Assembly (NCBI RefSeq): GCF_003752135.1
Contig: NZ_RJVK01000004.1
Location: forward strand, 62,001 to 126,000
Origin: Caminibacter pacificus
Lineage (GTDB): Bacteria; Campylobacterota; Campylobacteria; Campylobacterales; Nautiliaceae
DNA length: 64,000 nucleotides
Direction of reading: 5' to 3'
Of this stretch, positions 24,395 to 33,267 are shown piece after piece. The stretch's first letter is position 1. The number at the start of each line of letters is the position of its first letter. The notes under the pieces are model-generated. The model ran no database searches and was not told where the DNA came from. It saw nothing but the letters and a program-made list of their open reading frames with translations. The position numbers were made by a program, and so were the translations under genes.

Positions 24395-24423
24395 TTGACA
24401 AGATTGAATAAATTTGTTATAAT
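24395..24423 (+). promoter_or_regulatory. consensus sigma-70 promoter of hsp20
   Basis: TTGACA at 24395-24400 and TATAAT at 24418-24423 are separated by exactly 17 bases, a perfect match to the housekeeping sigma-70 consensus. Most epsilonproteobacterial promoters lack a clear -35 box, so this one should be unusually strong. Transcription should start near 24430, just before the hairpin of the leader. Confidence 0.85.
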
Positions 24424-24433
24424 TCCTCCAGAA

Positions 24434-24464
24434 TTTGATAGATAAAAAATCTATCAAAAGGAGG
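24434..24464 (+). promoter_or_regulatory. leader hairpin abutting the hsp20 Shine-Dalgarno site
   Basis: TTTGATAGAT (24434-24443) and ATCTATCAAA (24449-24458) form a perfect 10-base-pair stem with an AAAAA loop. The 3' arm runs directly into the ribosome site AAAAGGAGG (24456-24464), so the stem includes its first bases. CCTCC at 24425-24429 could pair with GGAGG as well, if the transcript starts early enough to include it. The placement suits an RNA thermometer for a small heat-shock protein, or alternatively a repressor operator. Confidence 0.6.
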
Positions 24465-24469
24465 GGAAA

Positions 24470-24892
24470 ATGTGGCCAATGGTATTTGATCCGTTTAGAG
24501 AATTACAAGATATCGAAAGAAGAATCGGAGCTGTACTTCAAGCAAACAAACCTATTCAAAAAGTAGAAACATTTACACCTGCCGTTAACGAAAAAGTTGA
24601 TGAGAAAGGTTATTATTTAGAAATCGACCTTCCGGGCGTTAAAAAAGAAAATATTGAAATCTCAGTAAACGACGGAGTTTTGACAATTTCCGGTGAGAGA
24701 AAACTTGAAAAAAAAGAAGAGGGAGAAAACTATACGAGAATCGAAAGCTTTTTTGGAAGATTCGAAAGAGCTTTCAAATTACCTGCTGATGCGGATTTAG
24801 ACAATATCGAAGCTAAATACGAAGACGGTGTATTAAAAGTTTTCATTCCTAAAAAACAAAAACCGGAAGGTAAAAAAATCGAAATCAAATAA
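24470..24892 (+). CDS. small heat-shock protein (Hsp20/alpha-crystallin family)
   Basis: A 140-residue ATP-independent chaperone that holds unfolding proteins in the cytoplasm. N-terminal arm with FDPFRELQDIERRIG, then an alpha-crystallin domain from about residue 42: EIDLPGVKKENIEISVNDGVLTI, FGRFERAFKLPADADLDNIEA, and the A-x-x-x-n-GVL motif YEDGVLKVFIPK. The C-terminal tail is short and lacks an obvious IxI motif. The gene stands alone behind a perfect sigma-70 promoter and a leader hairpin that touches its strong AAAAGGAGG ribosome site. This suggests control at translation. Confidence 0.95.
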   Translation: MWPMVFDPFRELQDIERRIGAVLQANKPIQKVETFTPAVNEKVDEKGYYLEIDLPGVKKENIEISVNDGVLTISGERKLEKKEEGENYTRIESFFGRFERAFKLPADADLDNIEAKYEDGVLKVFIPKKQKPEGKKIEIK

Positions 24893-24910
24893 CCTTTCTC
24901 TCGCCTTCTT

Positions 24911-24930
24911 TTAGCACTTTCTTAGCACTC
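24911..24930. repeat. direct repeat of a CIRCE-like half site
   Basis: TTAGCACTT (24911-24919) and TTAGCACTC (24922-24930) repeat with an 11-base period. TTAGCACTC is the left arm of the CIRCE operator bound by HrcA, but the right arm GAGTGCTAA is absent. The pair lies between hsp20 and the purine permease, just upstream of a TAAAAT (24949-24954) that could be the -10 box of the permease gene. Confidence 0.5.
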
Positions 24931-24971
24931 TTTTTTGTTATTATCGTTTAAAATCCCTAAAAGGCGTTGTT

Positions 24972-26255
24972 ATGTTTGAGAGAATATTTAAATTAAGCGA
25001 ACACGGCACCAATGTTTCTACCGAAGTTAGAGCCGGATTTACTACGTTTCTTGCAATGATGTATATCGTACCTGTAAACGCCTCTATTATGAGTCTTACC
25101 GGAATGCCTTTTGATGCTTTAATCACAGCGACAGCCGTTGTTACTATTATTTCGACGATTTTAAACGGGTTTTGGTCAAATACTCCTGTTGCTATGAGTG
25201 TAGGTATGGGACTGAATGCTTATTTTACGTTCGGACTTGTAAAAGGAATGCATCTGCCTTGGCAAACGGCTCTTGGAATCGTAATGATTTCGGGGCTTAT
25301 ATTTTTAGCGCTTTCTTTGACAAGATTTAGAGCTTGGGTATTCGAATCCGTTCCCATTGATTTAAGACGAGCAATAAGTGCCGGAATAGGTGCTTTTATC
25401 GCCTTTATAGGTCTTAAGGGAATGGGTGTGATAGTCTCAAACCCCGCAACTTTCGTAACTCTTGGCAATCTTCATAATCCCGAAGTTTTGCTTGGAGTCG
25501 AAGGTTTTATATTGGCTGCTCTTTTTTATTCGTATAGAATAAAAGGTGCTTTTATTTTATCGATTGCATTGACTTCTATTACAGCATGGGTGTTCGGACT
25601 TGGAAAGTTGCCCGAGGGTATTATTTCTATGCCCGCAAGTATTGCTCCTATCGCTTTTAAATTTGATATTTGGGATGCTTTGAAACTTTCGTTAGTTCCC
25701 GTAATCGTTACGTTTTTGGTAACCGACCTTTTCGATACTATCGGTACTCTTGCCGGAATCGGTATGAGAGCCGGTCTTTTCAAAGACCCGAAAGAGCTTG
25801 AAAAAACCCTCCAAGCCGACGCTGCCGCTACGGTAATCGGTGCGAGTTTGGGGACTTCGACTACAACTTCTTTTATCGAAAGTGCAGCGGGTGTTGAAGA
25901 AGGAGGAAGAACGGGGCTTACGGCAGTTGTGACAGGGTTATTGTTTATTACGACTCTGTTTTTCTTACCTATATATAAAGCAATACCCGATAATGCGATT
26001 TATCCTATCTTGGTAATGGTGGGCGTTTTGATGTTCGGAGAGCTTAGAGATGTAGATTTTTCCGATATTACTACAAGTGTTAGCGTCTTTTTGACGGTAA
26101 TATTGATGCCGCTTACTTATTCGATAACATTAGGGCTTAGTGCAGGTTTTGTTGTTTATTTCATATTGGCTTTACTTAGAGGTGAAAAAGAAAAAATTAC
26201 TTTCGGTACCGCTTCTATAGCACTTATCGGGCTTTTGATGTTTATAGTGCACTAA
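24972..26255 (+). CDS. NCS2-family purine permease (AzgA/PbuG type)
   Basis: A 427-residue inner-membrane transporter with about a dozen hydrophobic segments. Conserved features of the AzgA/PbuG branch: EVRAGFTTFLAMMYIVPVN at residues 18-36, NTPVAMSVGMGLNAYFTFG near 75, VTDLFDTIGTLAGIGMRAG near 255, and GASLGTSTTTSFIESAAGV near 290. Members take up adenine, guanine or hypoxanthine by proton symport; which base is used here cannot be read from the sequence. It is monocistronic, with a possible promoter at 24949 and a clear terminator after the stop codon. purA, a purine gene, lies further on at 38508. Confidence 0.88.
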   Translation: MFERIFKLSEHGTNVSTEVRAGFTTFLAMMYIVPVNASIMSLTGMPFDALITATAVVTIISTILNGFWSNTPVAMSVGMGLNAYFTFGLVKGMHLPWQTALGIVMISGLIFLALSLTRFRAWVFESVPIDLRRAISAGIGAFIAFIGLKGMGVIVSNPATFVTLGNLHNPEVLLGVEGFILAALFYSYRIKGAFILSIALTSITAWVFGLGKLPEGIISMPASIAPIAFKFDIWDALKLSLVPVIVTFLVTDLFDTIGTLAGIGMRAGLFKDPKELEKTLQADAAATVIGASLGTSTTTSFIESAAGVEEGGRTGLTAVVTGLLFITTLFFLPIYKAIPDNAIYPILVMVGVLMFGELRDVDFSDITTSVSVFLTVILMPLTYSITLGLSAGFVVYFILALLRGEKEKITFGTASIALIGLLMFIVH

Positions 26256-26278
26256 AATTCCTTCTTAAAAGGAAATAT

Positions 26279-26312
26279 CGTGACTAAAATTTTTGGTCAC
26301 GAGCCTTTTTTT
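26279..26312 (+). terminator. rho-independent terminator after the purine permease gene
   Basis: CGTGAC (26279-26284) pairs with GTCACG (26296-26301) and the inner AAAATTTTT can extend the stem. A run of seven T follows at 26306-26312. It lies 23 bases after the permease stop codon and before the leader of the ribosomal operon. It is the clearest intrinsic terminator in the window. Confidence 0.8.
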
Positions 26313-26347
26313 ACTACGTTTTCACTTTTCACATTTTAATTATATGG

Positions 26348-26440
26348 TATAATTTCGTCCCCCTAAACTGCAAAGAGGCTTTGCAAATGTCAAAAGGCAC
26401 TTGCAAGGGCTGGTCTTTGAACCTATGGGGGCGTTTTTTT
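26348..26440 (+). promoter_or_regulatory. promoter and structured leader of the rpmJ-rpsM-rpsK-rpsD-rpoA-rplQ operon
   Basis: TATAAT at 26348-26353 predicts a start near 26360. The next 80 bases are highly structured. CCCCC (26359-26363) can pair with GGGGG (26427-26431), directly followed by CG and seven T. Inside, TGCAAAG/CTTTGCA (26369-26375 with 26379-26385, loop AGG) forms one hairpin. TTGCAA at 26381-26386 can instead pair with TTGCAA at 26401-26406, so the two hairpins exclude each other. GGT...ACC at 26412-26423 closes a third. The layout suggests a switchable attenuator or an S4-binding leader like that of the E. coli alpha operon, but I recognise no known family. A separate 80-base RNA is also possible. 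Confidence 0.6.
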
Positions 26441-26471
26441 AAGCGGTCAAGAAGTAACCTAAGGAGATATT

Positions 26472-26585
26472 ATGAAAGTTAGAGCATCAGTTAAGAAAAT
26501 TTGCCCTAAATGCAAAATCGTTAAAAGAAAAGGTATTGTTAGGGTAATTTGTGAAAATCCAAGACACAAACAAAGACAAGGATAA
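26472..26585 (+). CDS. rpmJ: 50S ribosomal protein L36
   Basis: A 37-residue protein with the L36 zinc ribbon: CPKC at residues 11-14, then Cys27 and His32. It starts [15 protein letters not shown] and ends RHKQRQG, as in bacterial L36. AAGGAG lies 6 bases before the ATG. It opens the rpmJ-rpsM-rpsK-rpsD-rpoA-rplQ operon and ends 3 bases before rpsM. The presence of all four metal ligands marks the zinc-binding form. Confidence 0.97.
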   Translation: MKVRASVKKICPKCKIVKRKGIVRVICENPRHKQRQG

Positions 26586-26588
26586 AAC

Positions 26589-26957
26589 ATGGCGAGAATT
26601 GCAGGTATAGACTTACCAAAAAAGAAAAAAATTGAGTACGCTCTTCCATATATTTACGGAATCGGACTTACAACAAGCAGAAAAATTCTAAAAGACACTG
26701 GAATTGACCCTGAAAAAAGAGTTTACGAACTTACTGAAGAAGAAATTTCAATCCTAAACAAAGAAATCCAAAACAACTACATCGTTGAGGGTGAACTAAG
26801 AAAAATCGTTCAACTTAACATTAAAGAACTTATGGATTTAGGATGCTATAGAGGGCTAAGACACAGAAAAGGTCTTCCTGTAAGAGGTCAAAGAACTAAA
26901 ACAAATGCCAGAACAAGAAAAGGCAAAAGAAAAACTGTCGGTGCAAAAGCGAAATAA
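26589..26957 (+). CDS. rpsM: 30S ribosomal protein S13
   Basis: A 122-residue S13, located at the head of the small subunit where it contacts tRNA and the large subunit. Starts [20 protein letters not shown], contains the helix-two-turns-helix block [13 protein letters not shown] near residue 23, and ends with the conserved basic tail [20 protein letters not shown]. The tail (last 20 residues) is rich in Lys and Arg, as usual. It begins 3 bases after rpmJ and is in the same operon. Confidence 0.97.
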   Translation: MARIAGIDLPKKKKIEYALPYIYGIGLTTSRKILKDTGIDPEKRVYELTEEEISILNKEIQNNYIVEGELRKIVQLNIKELMDLGCYRGLRHRKGLPVRGQRTKTNARTRKGKRKTVGAKAK

Positions 26958-26967
26958 GGGGTAGATG

Positions 26968-27360
26968 ATGGCAAAAAGAAAACTTACTAAAAAGAAAAAA
27001 ATTAAAAAACAAGTAGGACGTGGAGTAGTATATATTTCTGCGACATTCAATAACACTATGATTACTGTTACTGACGAAATGGGTAACGCACTTTGCTGGA
27101 GCTCTGCGGGAGCATTAGGTTTTAAAGGAAGCAAAAAATCAACTCCTTTTGCAGCTCAACAAGCGGTAGAAGACGCTATGGCAAAAGCCAAAGAATACGG
27201 AATTAAAGAAGTAGGTATTAAAGTACAAGGACCAGGTGGTGGTAGAGAAACTGCAGTTAAAACTGTAGGTGCAATCGAAGGAATTAAAGTATTATGGTTA
27301 AAAGACGTAACTCCTCTACCACACAACGGATGTAGACCAAGAAAAAGAAGAAGGGTGTAA
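26968..27360 (+). CDS. rpsK: 30S ribosomal protein S11
   Basis: S11 sits on the platform of the small subunit. The 130-residue protein has a basic N-terminal tail ([14 protein letters not shown]), then [35 protein letters not shown] and the C-terminal [18 protein letters not shown], which are diagnostic. Two ATG codons are adjacent (26965 and 26968). I choose the second because AGGGG at 26957-26961 is then 6 bases away and not 3. It follows rpsM by 10 bases. Confidence 0.97.
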   Translation: MAKRKLTKKKKIKKQVGRGVVYISATFNNTMITVTDEMGNALCWSSAGALGFKGSKKSTPFAAQQAVEDAMAKAKEYGIKEVGIKVQGPGGGRETAVKTVGAIEGIKVLWLKDVTPLPHNGCRPRKRRRV

Positions 27361-27362
27361 CG

Positions 27363-27989
27363 ATGGCAAGATATACAGGACCTGTTGAAAGAATTGAAAG
27401 AAGATTAGGCGTTAGCTTAGAGCTTAAAGGTGAAAGAAGATTAGCTGGTAAATCAGCACTTGACAGAAGACCTTACGCACCTGGTCAACACGGACAAAGA
27501 AGAGCGAAAATTTCTGAATACGGACAACAATTAAGAGAAAAACAAAAAATCAAATACTATTACGGTGTACTTGAAAAACAATTTAGAAAATTCTTTAAAG
27601 AAGCTAACAGACAAGAAGGAAGTACAGGGGAAAACCTTATTAAACTTCTTGAAAGAAGGCTTGATAACGTAGTTTACAGAATGGGATTTGCGACAACAAG
27701 AAGATTCGCAAGACAACTTGTAACACACGGACACGTTTTAGTTAACGGAAAAAAAGTAAATATTCCTTCTTACCTTGTAAAAGAAGGTGATAGAATCGAA
27801 ATTAAAGAAAAATCTAAAAACAACCCTCAAATTCAAAGAGCGCTTGAGCTTAGCGCACAAACAGGTATCGCTCCGTGGGTTGACGTTGATAAAGAAAAAG
27901 TAGTTGGCGTATTCCAAAGAGTACCTGAGAGAAGTGAAGTAAATATTCCAGTAGACGAAAGATTAGTAGTTGAGTTATACTCTAAATAA
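27363..27989 (+). CDS. rpsD: 30S ribosomal protein S4
   Basis: Primary 16S rRNA-binding protein that starts small-subunit assembly. The 208-residue protein begins [16 protein letters not shown], has a central [14 protein letters not shown] helix and an S4 RNA-binding domain with [20 protein letters not shown] and [20 protein letters not shown]. It lacks the Cys zinc knuckle found in some S4 proteins. In E. coli S4 represses its own operon by binding the leader RNA; the structured leader at 26356-26440 is a candidate target here. Confidence 0.97.
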   Translation: MARYTGPVERIERRLGVSLELKGERRLAGKSALDRRPYAPGQHGQRRAKISEYGQQLREKQKIKYYYGVLEKQFRKFFKEANRQEGSTGENLIKLLERRLDNVVYRMGFATTRRFARQLVTHGHVLVNGKKVNIPSYLVKEGDRIEIKEKSKNNPQIQRALELSAQTGIAPWVDVDKEKVVGVFQRVPERSEVNIPVDERLVVELYSK

Positions 27990-28002
27990 TAGGGGCTAAA
28001 AA

Positions 28003-29007
28003 ATGAATAAAATTAAAACAGAAATTTTGATTCCAAGTGAATTTTCATACGAAAAAAAGGATAACTTCGCAAGAATAGAAGTTTATCCTTTTGAAGCTGG
28101 TTTTGGAGTTAGCGTAGCCCATCCTATCAGAAGAACACTTATCGCTGCGACTACGGGATATGCTCCCGTTGCGCTAAAAATTGAAGGTGTTAAGCACGAA
28201 TTCGACAGCCTAAAAGGTATGCTTGAAGACGTTGCGAGTTTTATTATTAATCTTAAAAATATCAGATTCAAAATCAAAGATTCTGAAAAAGACGAAGTGA
28301 CTGTAGATTACACGTTCGTAGGACCAAAAGAGATTAAAGGCGAAGATTTAATCAATGACGACGTTGATGTCGTTACACCTGATGAGTATATTGCTACTCT
28401 AAACGAAGAGGGTGAGCTTAAATTAACTCTTATTATTAAAAAAGGTATGGGATTCGTAGCGGTTGAGAACTTTAGAGACCAACTTCCTGAAGGTTTCATC
28501 GGACTTGACGCATATTTCAGCCCGATTAAAAAAGTTGTATACAATATCGAAAATATGCTTGTAGAAGACGACCCGAATTTCGAAAAAGTGATATTCGAAG
28601 TTGAAACTGACGGACAAATCGACCCTATCGACGCGTTTAAAGACGCTATTAATAACTATTTGAACCAATTCAGCGTATTTTCTAAAGAATTTAAACTTGA
28701 AACTAAAAAAGTTGAAAACGTAGAATTACCTGAAGAATATAACGTATTATTCGAGCCAATCGATACGTTGAATTTAAGAAGCAGAAGCTTCAACGCCCTT
28801 GATAGAGCCGGAATCAGATTTATCGGTGAGCTTGTATTAATGGGTAAAGAAAAAATTGCTAATATCAAAAATCTCGGAACTAAATCTTTAGAAGAAATTT
28901 TTGAAAAACTTGAAGAAATCGGATTTAGTTTATCTAAGCCGCTACCTCTTGATATTAAAAAGGCAATTGAAGAGAAACTTTCTAAATTAAAGGAGACTGA
29001 GCAATGA
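28003..29007 (+). CDS. rpoA: RNA polymerase alpha subunit
   Basis: The alpha subunit nucleates core RNA polymerase assembly and its C-terminal domain touches UP elements and activators. At 334 residues it has normal length. N-terminal domain to about residue 230: [25 protein letters not shown] and [12 protein letters not shown] are clear. C-terminal domain from about 255: [20 protein letters not shown] and [21 protein letters not shown], the helix-hairpin-helix part. It overlaps rplQ by 4 bases (ATGA). Confidence 0.97.
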   Translation: MNKIKTEILIPSEFSYEKKDNFARIEVYPFEAGFGVSVAHPIRRTLIAATTGYAPVALKIEGVKHEFDSLKGMLEDVASFIINLKNIRFKIKDSEKDEVTVDYTFVGPKEIKGEDLINDDVDVVTPDEYIATLNEEGELKLTLIIKKGMGFVAVENFRDQLPEGFIGLDAYFSPIKKVVYNIENMLVEDDPNFEKVIFEVETDGQIDPIDAFKDAINNYLNQFSVFSKEFKLETKKVENVELPEEYNVLFEPIDTLNLRSRSFNALDRAGIRFIGELVLMGKEKIANIKNLGTKSLEEIFEKLEEIGFSLSKPLPLDIKKAIEEKLSKLKETEQ

Positions 29008-29378
29008 GACATAGACACGGATACAGAAAGTTAGGTCGTGACAGCGAGCACAGACAAGCGCTTTTAAGAAACCTTGCTTGCGACTTAATTGAAAACGGTA
29101 GAATCGAAACAACTGTTCCAAAAGCAAAAGAACTTAGAAAATATATCGAAAAAATCGTAACAAGAGCTAAAAACGCGGATTTCAACACTCACAGATACGT
29201 ATATTCAAAACTTGGAAGTAACGCAAGAGCTAAAGCGGCAACTCAAAAAGTTATCGAAGAAATCGCACCTAAATTCGAAAACAGAAAAGGTGGATATACA
29301 AGAATTATCAAAACAAGATTCAGAAGAGGTGATGCGGCTGAAATGTGTATCATCGAATTCGTAAGCGAAGAAGCTTAA
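29004..29378 (+). CDS. rplQ: 50S ribosomal protein L17
   Basis: A 124-residue L17, part of the large subunit near the exit tunnel. Begins [20 protein letters not shown], followed by [23 protein letters not shown] and the C-terminal [19 protein letters not shown] block; all diagnostic. Last gene of the operon, coupled to rpoA by ATGA. No hairpin terminator is visible after it; only T-rich runs follow. Confidence 0.97.
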   Translation: MRHRHGYRKLGRDSEHRQALLRNLACDLIENGRIETTVPKAKELRKYIEKIVTRAKNADFNTHRYVYSKLGSNARAKAATQKVIEEIAPKFENRKGGYTRIIKTRFRRGDAAEMCIIEFVSEEA

Positions 29379-29423
29379 TCCTCTTTTTTTCTCCTCTTTT
29401 TTCATTAAAAACTAACAATTTTA

Positions 29424-29432
29424 TGCTATTAT
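29424..29432 (+). promoter_or_regulatory. extended -10 promoter before the NifU-like gene
   Basis: TGCTATTAT (TG at 29424-29425, TATTAT at 29427-29432) matches an extended -10 element. No -35 box is visible. It lies about 22 bases before the ATG of the NifU-like gene at 29455 and after the end of the ribosomal operon. The leader would be short and holds AAAAAGGA. Confidence 0.5.
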
Positions 29433-29454
29433 AAGGCTAAAAAAAGGATAATGA

Positions 29455-29754
29455 ATGGCTGATAACATTCCATTTTCAAACGAAGAATTAAAAGAAGCGG
29501 TTAGCGCAGTACTTGAAGAAGTTAGACCTATGCTTCAAATGGACGGAGGAGACGTAACTCTTATTGATGTTAGAAAACCTGTAGTTTTCGTACAGCTTCA
29601 AGGCGGATGCGTAGGTTGTGCGAGTGCGGGTGCGACATTAAAATACGGAATCGAAAAAGCATTAAAAGAAAAAATTCATCCTGAACTTGTAGTAATGAAC
29701 GTACCACACGGATATGAGGATCAGCTTGATGAGCTCGTTAAATATTCGTTCTGA
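29455..29754 (+). CDS. NifU C-terminal-domain iron-sulfur scaffold protein
   Basis: A 99-residue protein of the Nfu/NifU-C type, which carries a [4Fe-4S] or [2Fe-2S] cluster between monomers and delivers it to apoproteins in the cytoplasm. LEEVRPMLQMDGGDVTLID near residues 18-36 and the cluster motif GGCVGCASAGATLK, with CxxC at Cys57 and Cys60, are clear. Only the C-terminal domain is present, without the NifU N-terminal scaffold. As I recall, the same gene precedes a hypothetical gene and murE in Campylobacter. The next gene overlaps its end. Confidence 0.93.
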   Translation: MADNIPFSNEELKEAVSAVLEEVRPMLQMDGGDVTLIDVRKPVVFVQLQGGCVGCASAGATLKYGIEKALKEKIHPELVVMNVPHGYEDQLDELVKYSF

Positions 29755-30068
29755 TATAAAAGAATTATTAGAAGACGCAATCGCTAAAAAGGATTATCAA
29801 AGAGTGATGAAAATCCTAAGCGAGATATTAAAAGAAGAAACTATTCCTAATAATAACGAATTCGACGGTATTTTATTCAAAGACGTAAAAGAAATCGTCA
29901 AGAAAAAAGAGGATTTGGAAAATATTTTATTATCGACAAAAGTAATTTTCGAAACGAAAGAAGATTTATTAGAGTTTTTTGAAATGCTTTTAAAATATGG
30001 ATTCAAAGAAAACGCAATAAGCTATTTTGAAGAGCTTTTACCGCTAATTAACGACATCGAGATAATTG

Positions 30069-30094
<26 letters not shown>
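29729..30094 (+). CDS. conserved small acidic protein of unknown function
   Basis: A 121-residue soluble, helical protein rich in Glu, Leu and Ile. I start it at ATG 29729, where GAGGAT lies about 9 bases upstream; an earlier ATG at 29714 has no ribosome site. It overlaps the NifU-like gene by 26 bases and murE by 26 bases. No motif is recognised. Repeated Leu/Ile-rich helices (DLLEFFEMLLKYGFKENAIS) could form a helical-repeat fold. Its steady position between nifU-like and murE in this phylum suggests a conserved, undescribed role. Confidence 0.75.
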
Positions 30095-31280
<1,186 letters not shown>

Positions 31281-31338
31281 AATTGTGATAAAATATCTAA
31301 TAAAATATTTGATTTAATATTAATTTAATTTATTAAGA

Positions 31339-31344
31339 TATAAT
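31339..31344 (+). promoter_or_regulatory. -10 box before the ferredoxin-panD gene run
   Basis: TATAAT at 31339-31344, 26 bases before the start codon, with AAAGGAG at 31357-31363 as ribosome site. The upstream bases are almost pure A and T and could act as an UP-like element; there is no -35 consensus. This is the only promoter seen before the long co-directional run to 45553. Confidence 0.65.
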
Positions 31345-31369
31345 CCGTTAAAAAACAAAGGAGTTAAGT

Positions 31370-31705
31370 ATGCAAATGCCAAAACCAAAAAATATAATCT
31401 TTATGTGTCAGGTAAAAAGACCGCCGAACTTCCCAAAACCAAGTTGTGTTAGGGAAGGAAAAGAAGATTTGTTCCCTTATACTCAACAAAAAATGATGGA
31501 AATGGGAATCGACCCTATGACGAATTGGATAGTACCTACGGGGTGTCTAAACAGATGTAATTTCGGGCCGGTAATGCTTGTGGAGCCGGGAAGCTATATG
31601 TATGTAGACCTTGATAAAGCGAAGATTGACAGAATCTTAGAAGAGCATATCAAAAACGGAAATCCGGTAGAAGAGTATCTGATTCCTAAGGAATTCTGGG
31701 CGTAA
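31370..31705 (+). CDS. (2Fe-2S) ferredoxin domain protein, thioredoxin-like fold
   Basis: A 111-residue protein with four cysteines spaced as in thioredoxin-like [2Fe-2S] ferredoxins: Cys13 (FMCQVKRP), Cys26 (KPSCVREG), then Cys59 and Cys63 ([17 protein letters not shown]). These four would hold one cluster. The C-terminal helix [22 protein letters not shown] is also typical. It carries electrons in the cytoplasm; the partner is unknown. It is preceded by a good promoter and followed 10 bases later by panD. Between murE and ybaB, where Campylobacter as I recall has no such genes. Confidence 0.85.
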   Translation: MQMPKPKNIIFMCQVKRPPNFPKPSCVREGKEDLFPYTQQKMMEMGIDPMTNWIVPTGCLNRCNFGPVMLVEPGSYMYVDLDKAKIDRILEEHIKNGNPVEEYLIPKEFWA

Positions 31706-31715
31706 AGGTTTAAAA

Positions 31716-32090
31716 ATGACAATTGAAATGCTTTATAGCAAAATCCATAGAGCCACTGTAACGGATGCCAATTTGAATTATGTTGGCTCCATTACTATCG
31801 ATGAAGAGCTTATGGAAGAAGCTAATTTATTTGTCGGCCAAAAAGTCGATATAGTAAATATAAATAACGGAGAGAGATTTTCCACTTACGTAATCAAAGG
31901 CGAAAGAGGAAAAAGAGACATCTGCCTAAACGGTGCGGCGGCAAGAAAAGTTCATCCGGGAGATAAAATTATTATTATCGCATATGCGAATATGACGCTT
32001 GAAGAAGCAAAAAAATTTAAGCCGGCTGTCGTTATTGTCGATGATAATAACAACGTAATTGAAAAAACAACCTATTTACAGGAGGGGTAA
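31716..32090 (+). CDS. panD: PanD, aspartate 1-decarboxylase
   Basis: Makes beta-alanine from L-aspartate for pantothenate and coenzyme A. The 124-residue proenzyme cleaves itself between Gly24 and Ser25 (NYVGSITID), leaving a pyruvoyl group on the new N-terminal serine. Other family elements: [17 protein letters not shown] at the N-terminus, [22 protein letters not shown] near residue 61 and [20 protein letters not shown] near 89. It follows the ferredoxin gene by 10 bases and its last base is shared with the ybaB start (TAATG). Confidence 0.96.
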   Translation: MTIEMLYSKIHRATVTDANLNYVGSITIDEELMEEANLFVGQKVDIVNINNGERFSTYVIKGERGKRDICLNGAAARKVHPGDKIIIIAYANMTLEEAKKFKPAVVIVDDNNNVIEKTTYLQEG

Positions 32091-32377
32091 TGTTCGGAAA
32101 TATCGATTTAAACGAAATGATGCAAAAACTGCAAGAGCAACTTCAAGAAGCGGACAATAAAACATATACCGCAAAAAGCGGCGGCGGGCTTGTTGAGGCT
32201 ACGGTTAACGGAAAATTCGAAGTTATAGATATTAAAATTGACGATTCTTTGCTTGAAGATAAAGAGTCTCTTCAGATTTTGCTTATGAGTGCGATTAACG
32301 ATGCGATTAAAATGGCAGTTGATGATAAAAAAGCGCAAGCGATGAATATGTTCGGAGGAATGAATTTAGGACAATGA
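32090..32377 (+). CDS. YbaB/EbfC nucleoid-associated protein
   Basis: A 95-residue DNA-binding protein of the YbaB/EbfC family, a dimer that coats DNA. The typical MMQKLQEQLQEADNKT N-terminal helix, then SGGGLVEATVNGKFEVIDIKID and LLMSAINDAIKMAVDDKKAQ, and a short C-terminal MNMFGGMNLG tail. In many bacteria ybaB follows dnaX and precedes recR; here it is linked to panD by TAATG and overlaps the next gene by 4 bases. Confidence 0.93.
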   Translation: MFGNIDLNEMMQKLQEQLQEADNKTYTAKSGGGLVEATVNGKFEVIDIKIDDSLLEDKESLQILLMSAINDAIKMAVDDKKAQAMNMFGGMNLGQ

Positions 32378-33267
32378 AAAAACTTTTTTTACTAATACCG
32401 CTCTTTGCTTTTGCTCTGAATCTTGATTTTTCCGCGTGTTATAAGAAATTTTCTTTCATAAAATATTCAATCCCCGTTTCTAAAACAAAAAGCGTAACTT
32501 TTTATAAACCTAAAAAATATATTTATTACGACCCTTTTACGGGGCTATATGTATTTAGAAATTCGAATGCGAAAGTCGTAAAATTTTATGAAAATCCCAA
32601 ACTCGGCTGGTGGATGGCGGGGATTAAGCAAAACGGAGTTTATGCTGGCAGCTATGCAAAAGCTCCTATTTTTTTAAATATGGGAGAGCTTAGTGTAAAA
32701 GCACCTAAGACTGCGGTAGTAAGCGATCTTTTTTGTAGAGCCTACGGAGTGGCAAACGGCTTTTTTATGCCGAGCAGTTATCTTTTACATTTCGTAAAAT
32801 ACGGATATTGGGGAGATGTCGGTATTGATGTCGATGAAGATATGGTCGTAAAATATGTCGATCCTTTCTATGCAAAAGGAATAAAACCGGGAGATAAAAT
32901 CCTAAAAATCAATCTAAAACCGGCAAATCCTAAAACTTTTACGAAATATGTTATATTGAATAAAGTAGGAAGAGCCGTTACCATCAAGACAAGAAGAGGC
33001 GTTTATGTTTTGAGTGTTAGAAAAAAGATATATAATTTTACGCCTTTGATGCATTTCGGGATATATGTGGATAAAAATTTGTATGTAAAACTGCCGCCGA
33101 AATATAAAAATAAATTTTTTGCAAACAAACCGATAAAAATCTATGCGATTAATTCAAAAAGAGTTTATTCTTTTGAACAATTAAAACGAGTGTTTTCGTA
33201 TAACAAAAATGTTACAATTACGTTTATACAAAACGGACTTAAAGTTAAAATTCCACTAAGGAAATAA
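32374..33267 (+). CDS. exported PDZ-domain protein
   Basis: A 297-residue protein with a signal peptide (residues 1-14, LLIPLFAFA) and no lipobox. The N-terminal half contains many aromatic residues, with two Cys (22 and 117) that may pair. A PDZ-like stretch follows near residue 170: VVKYVDPFYAKGIKPGDKIL. A second possible PDZ-like part lies near 250 (FFANKPIKIYAINSKRVYSF). It is probably periplasmic. As I recall, Campylobacter has a PDZ protein at the same place between ybaB and ispA. No protease motif is seen; an adaptor or chaperone role is a guess. Confidence 0.8.
   Translation: MKKLFLLIPLFAFALNLDFSACYKKFSFIKYSIPVSKTKSVTFYKPKKYIYYDPFTGLYVFRNSNAKVVKFYENPKLGWWMAGIKQNGVYAGSYAKAPIFLNMGELSVKAPKTAVVSDLFCRAYGVANGFFMPSSYLLHFVKYGYWGDVGIDVDEDMVVKYVDPFYAKGIKPGDKILKINLKPANPKTFTKYVILNKVGRAVTIKTRRGVYVLSVRKKIYNFTPLMHFGIYVDKNLYVKLPPKYKNKFFANKPIKIYAINSKRVYSFEQLKRVFSYNKNVTITFIQNGLKVKIPLRK

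Noticed and set aside
24911-24930. full CIRCE operator for HrcA
   Set aside because: Only left-arm copies are present, in direct orientation; no GAGTGCTAA lies at the needed distance.
26356-26440. tRNA, SRP RNA or a known riboswitch in the rpmJ leader
   Set aside because: Neither strand gives a cloverleaf, the SRP GGAAG/GCAG core is absent, and I could not match the purine, manganese, fluoride or preQ1 consensus sequences. Kept as an unclassified leader.
29379-29423. intrinsic terminator after rplQ
   Set aside because: T-rich runs are present but no stem precedes them.
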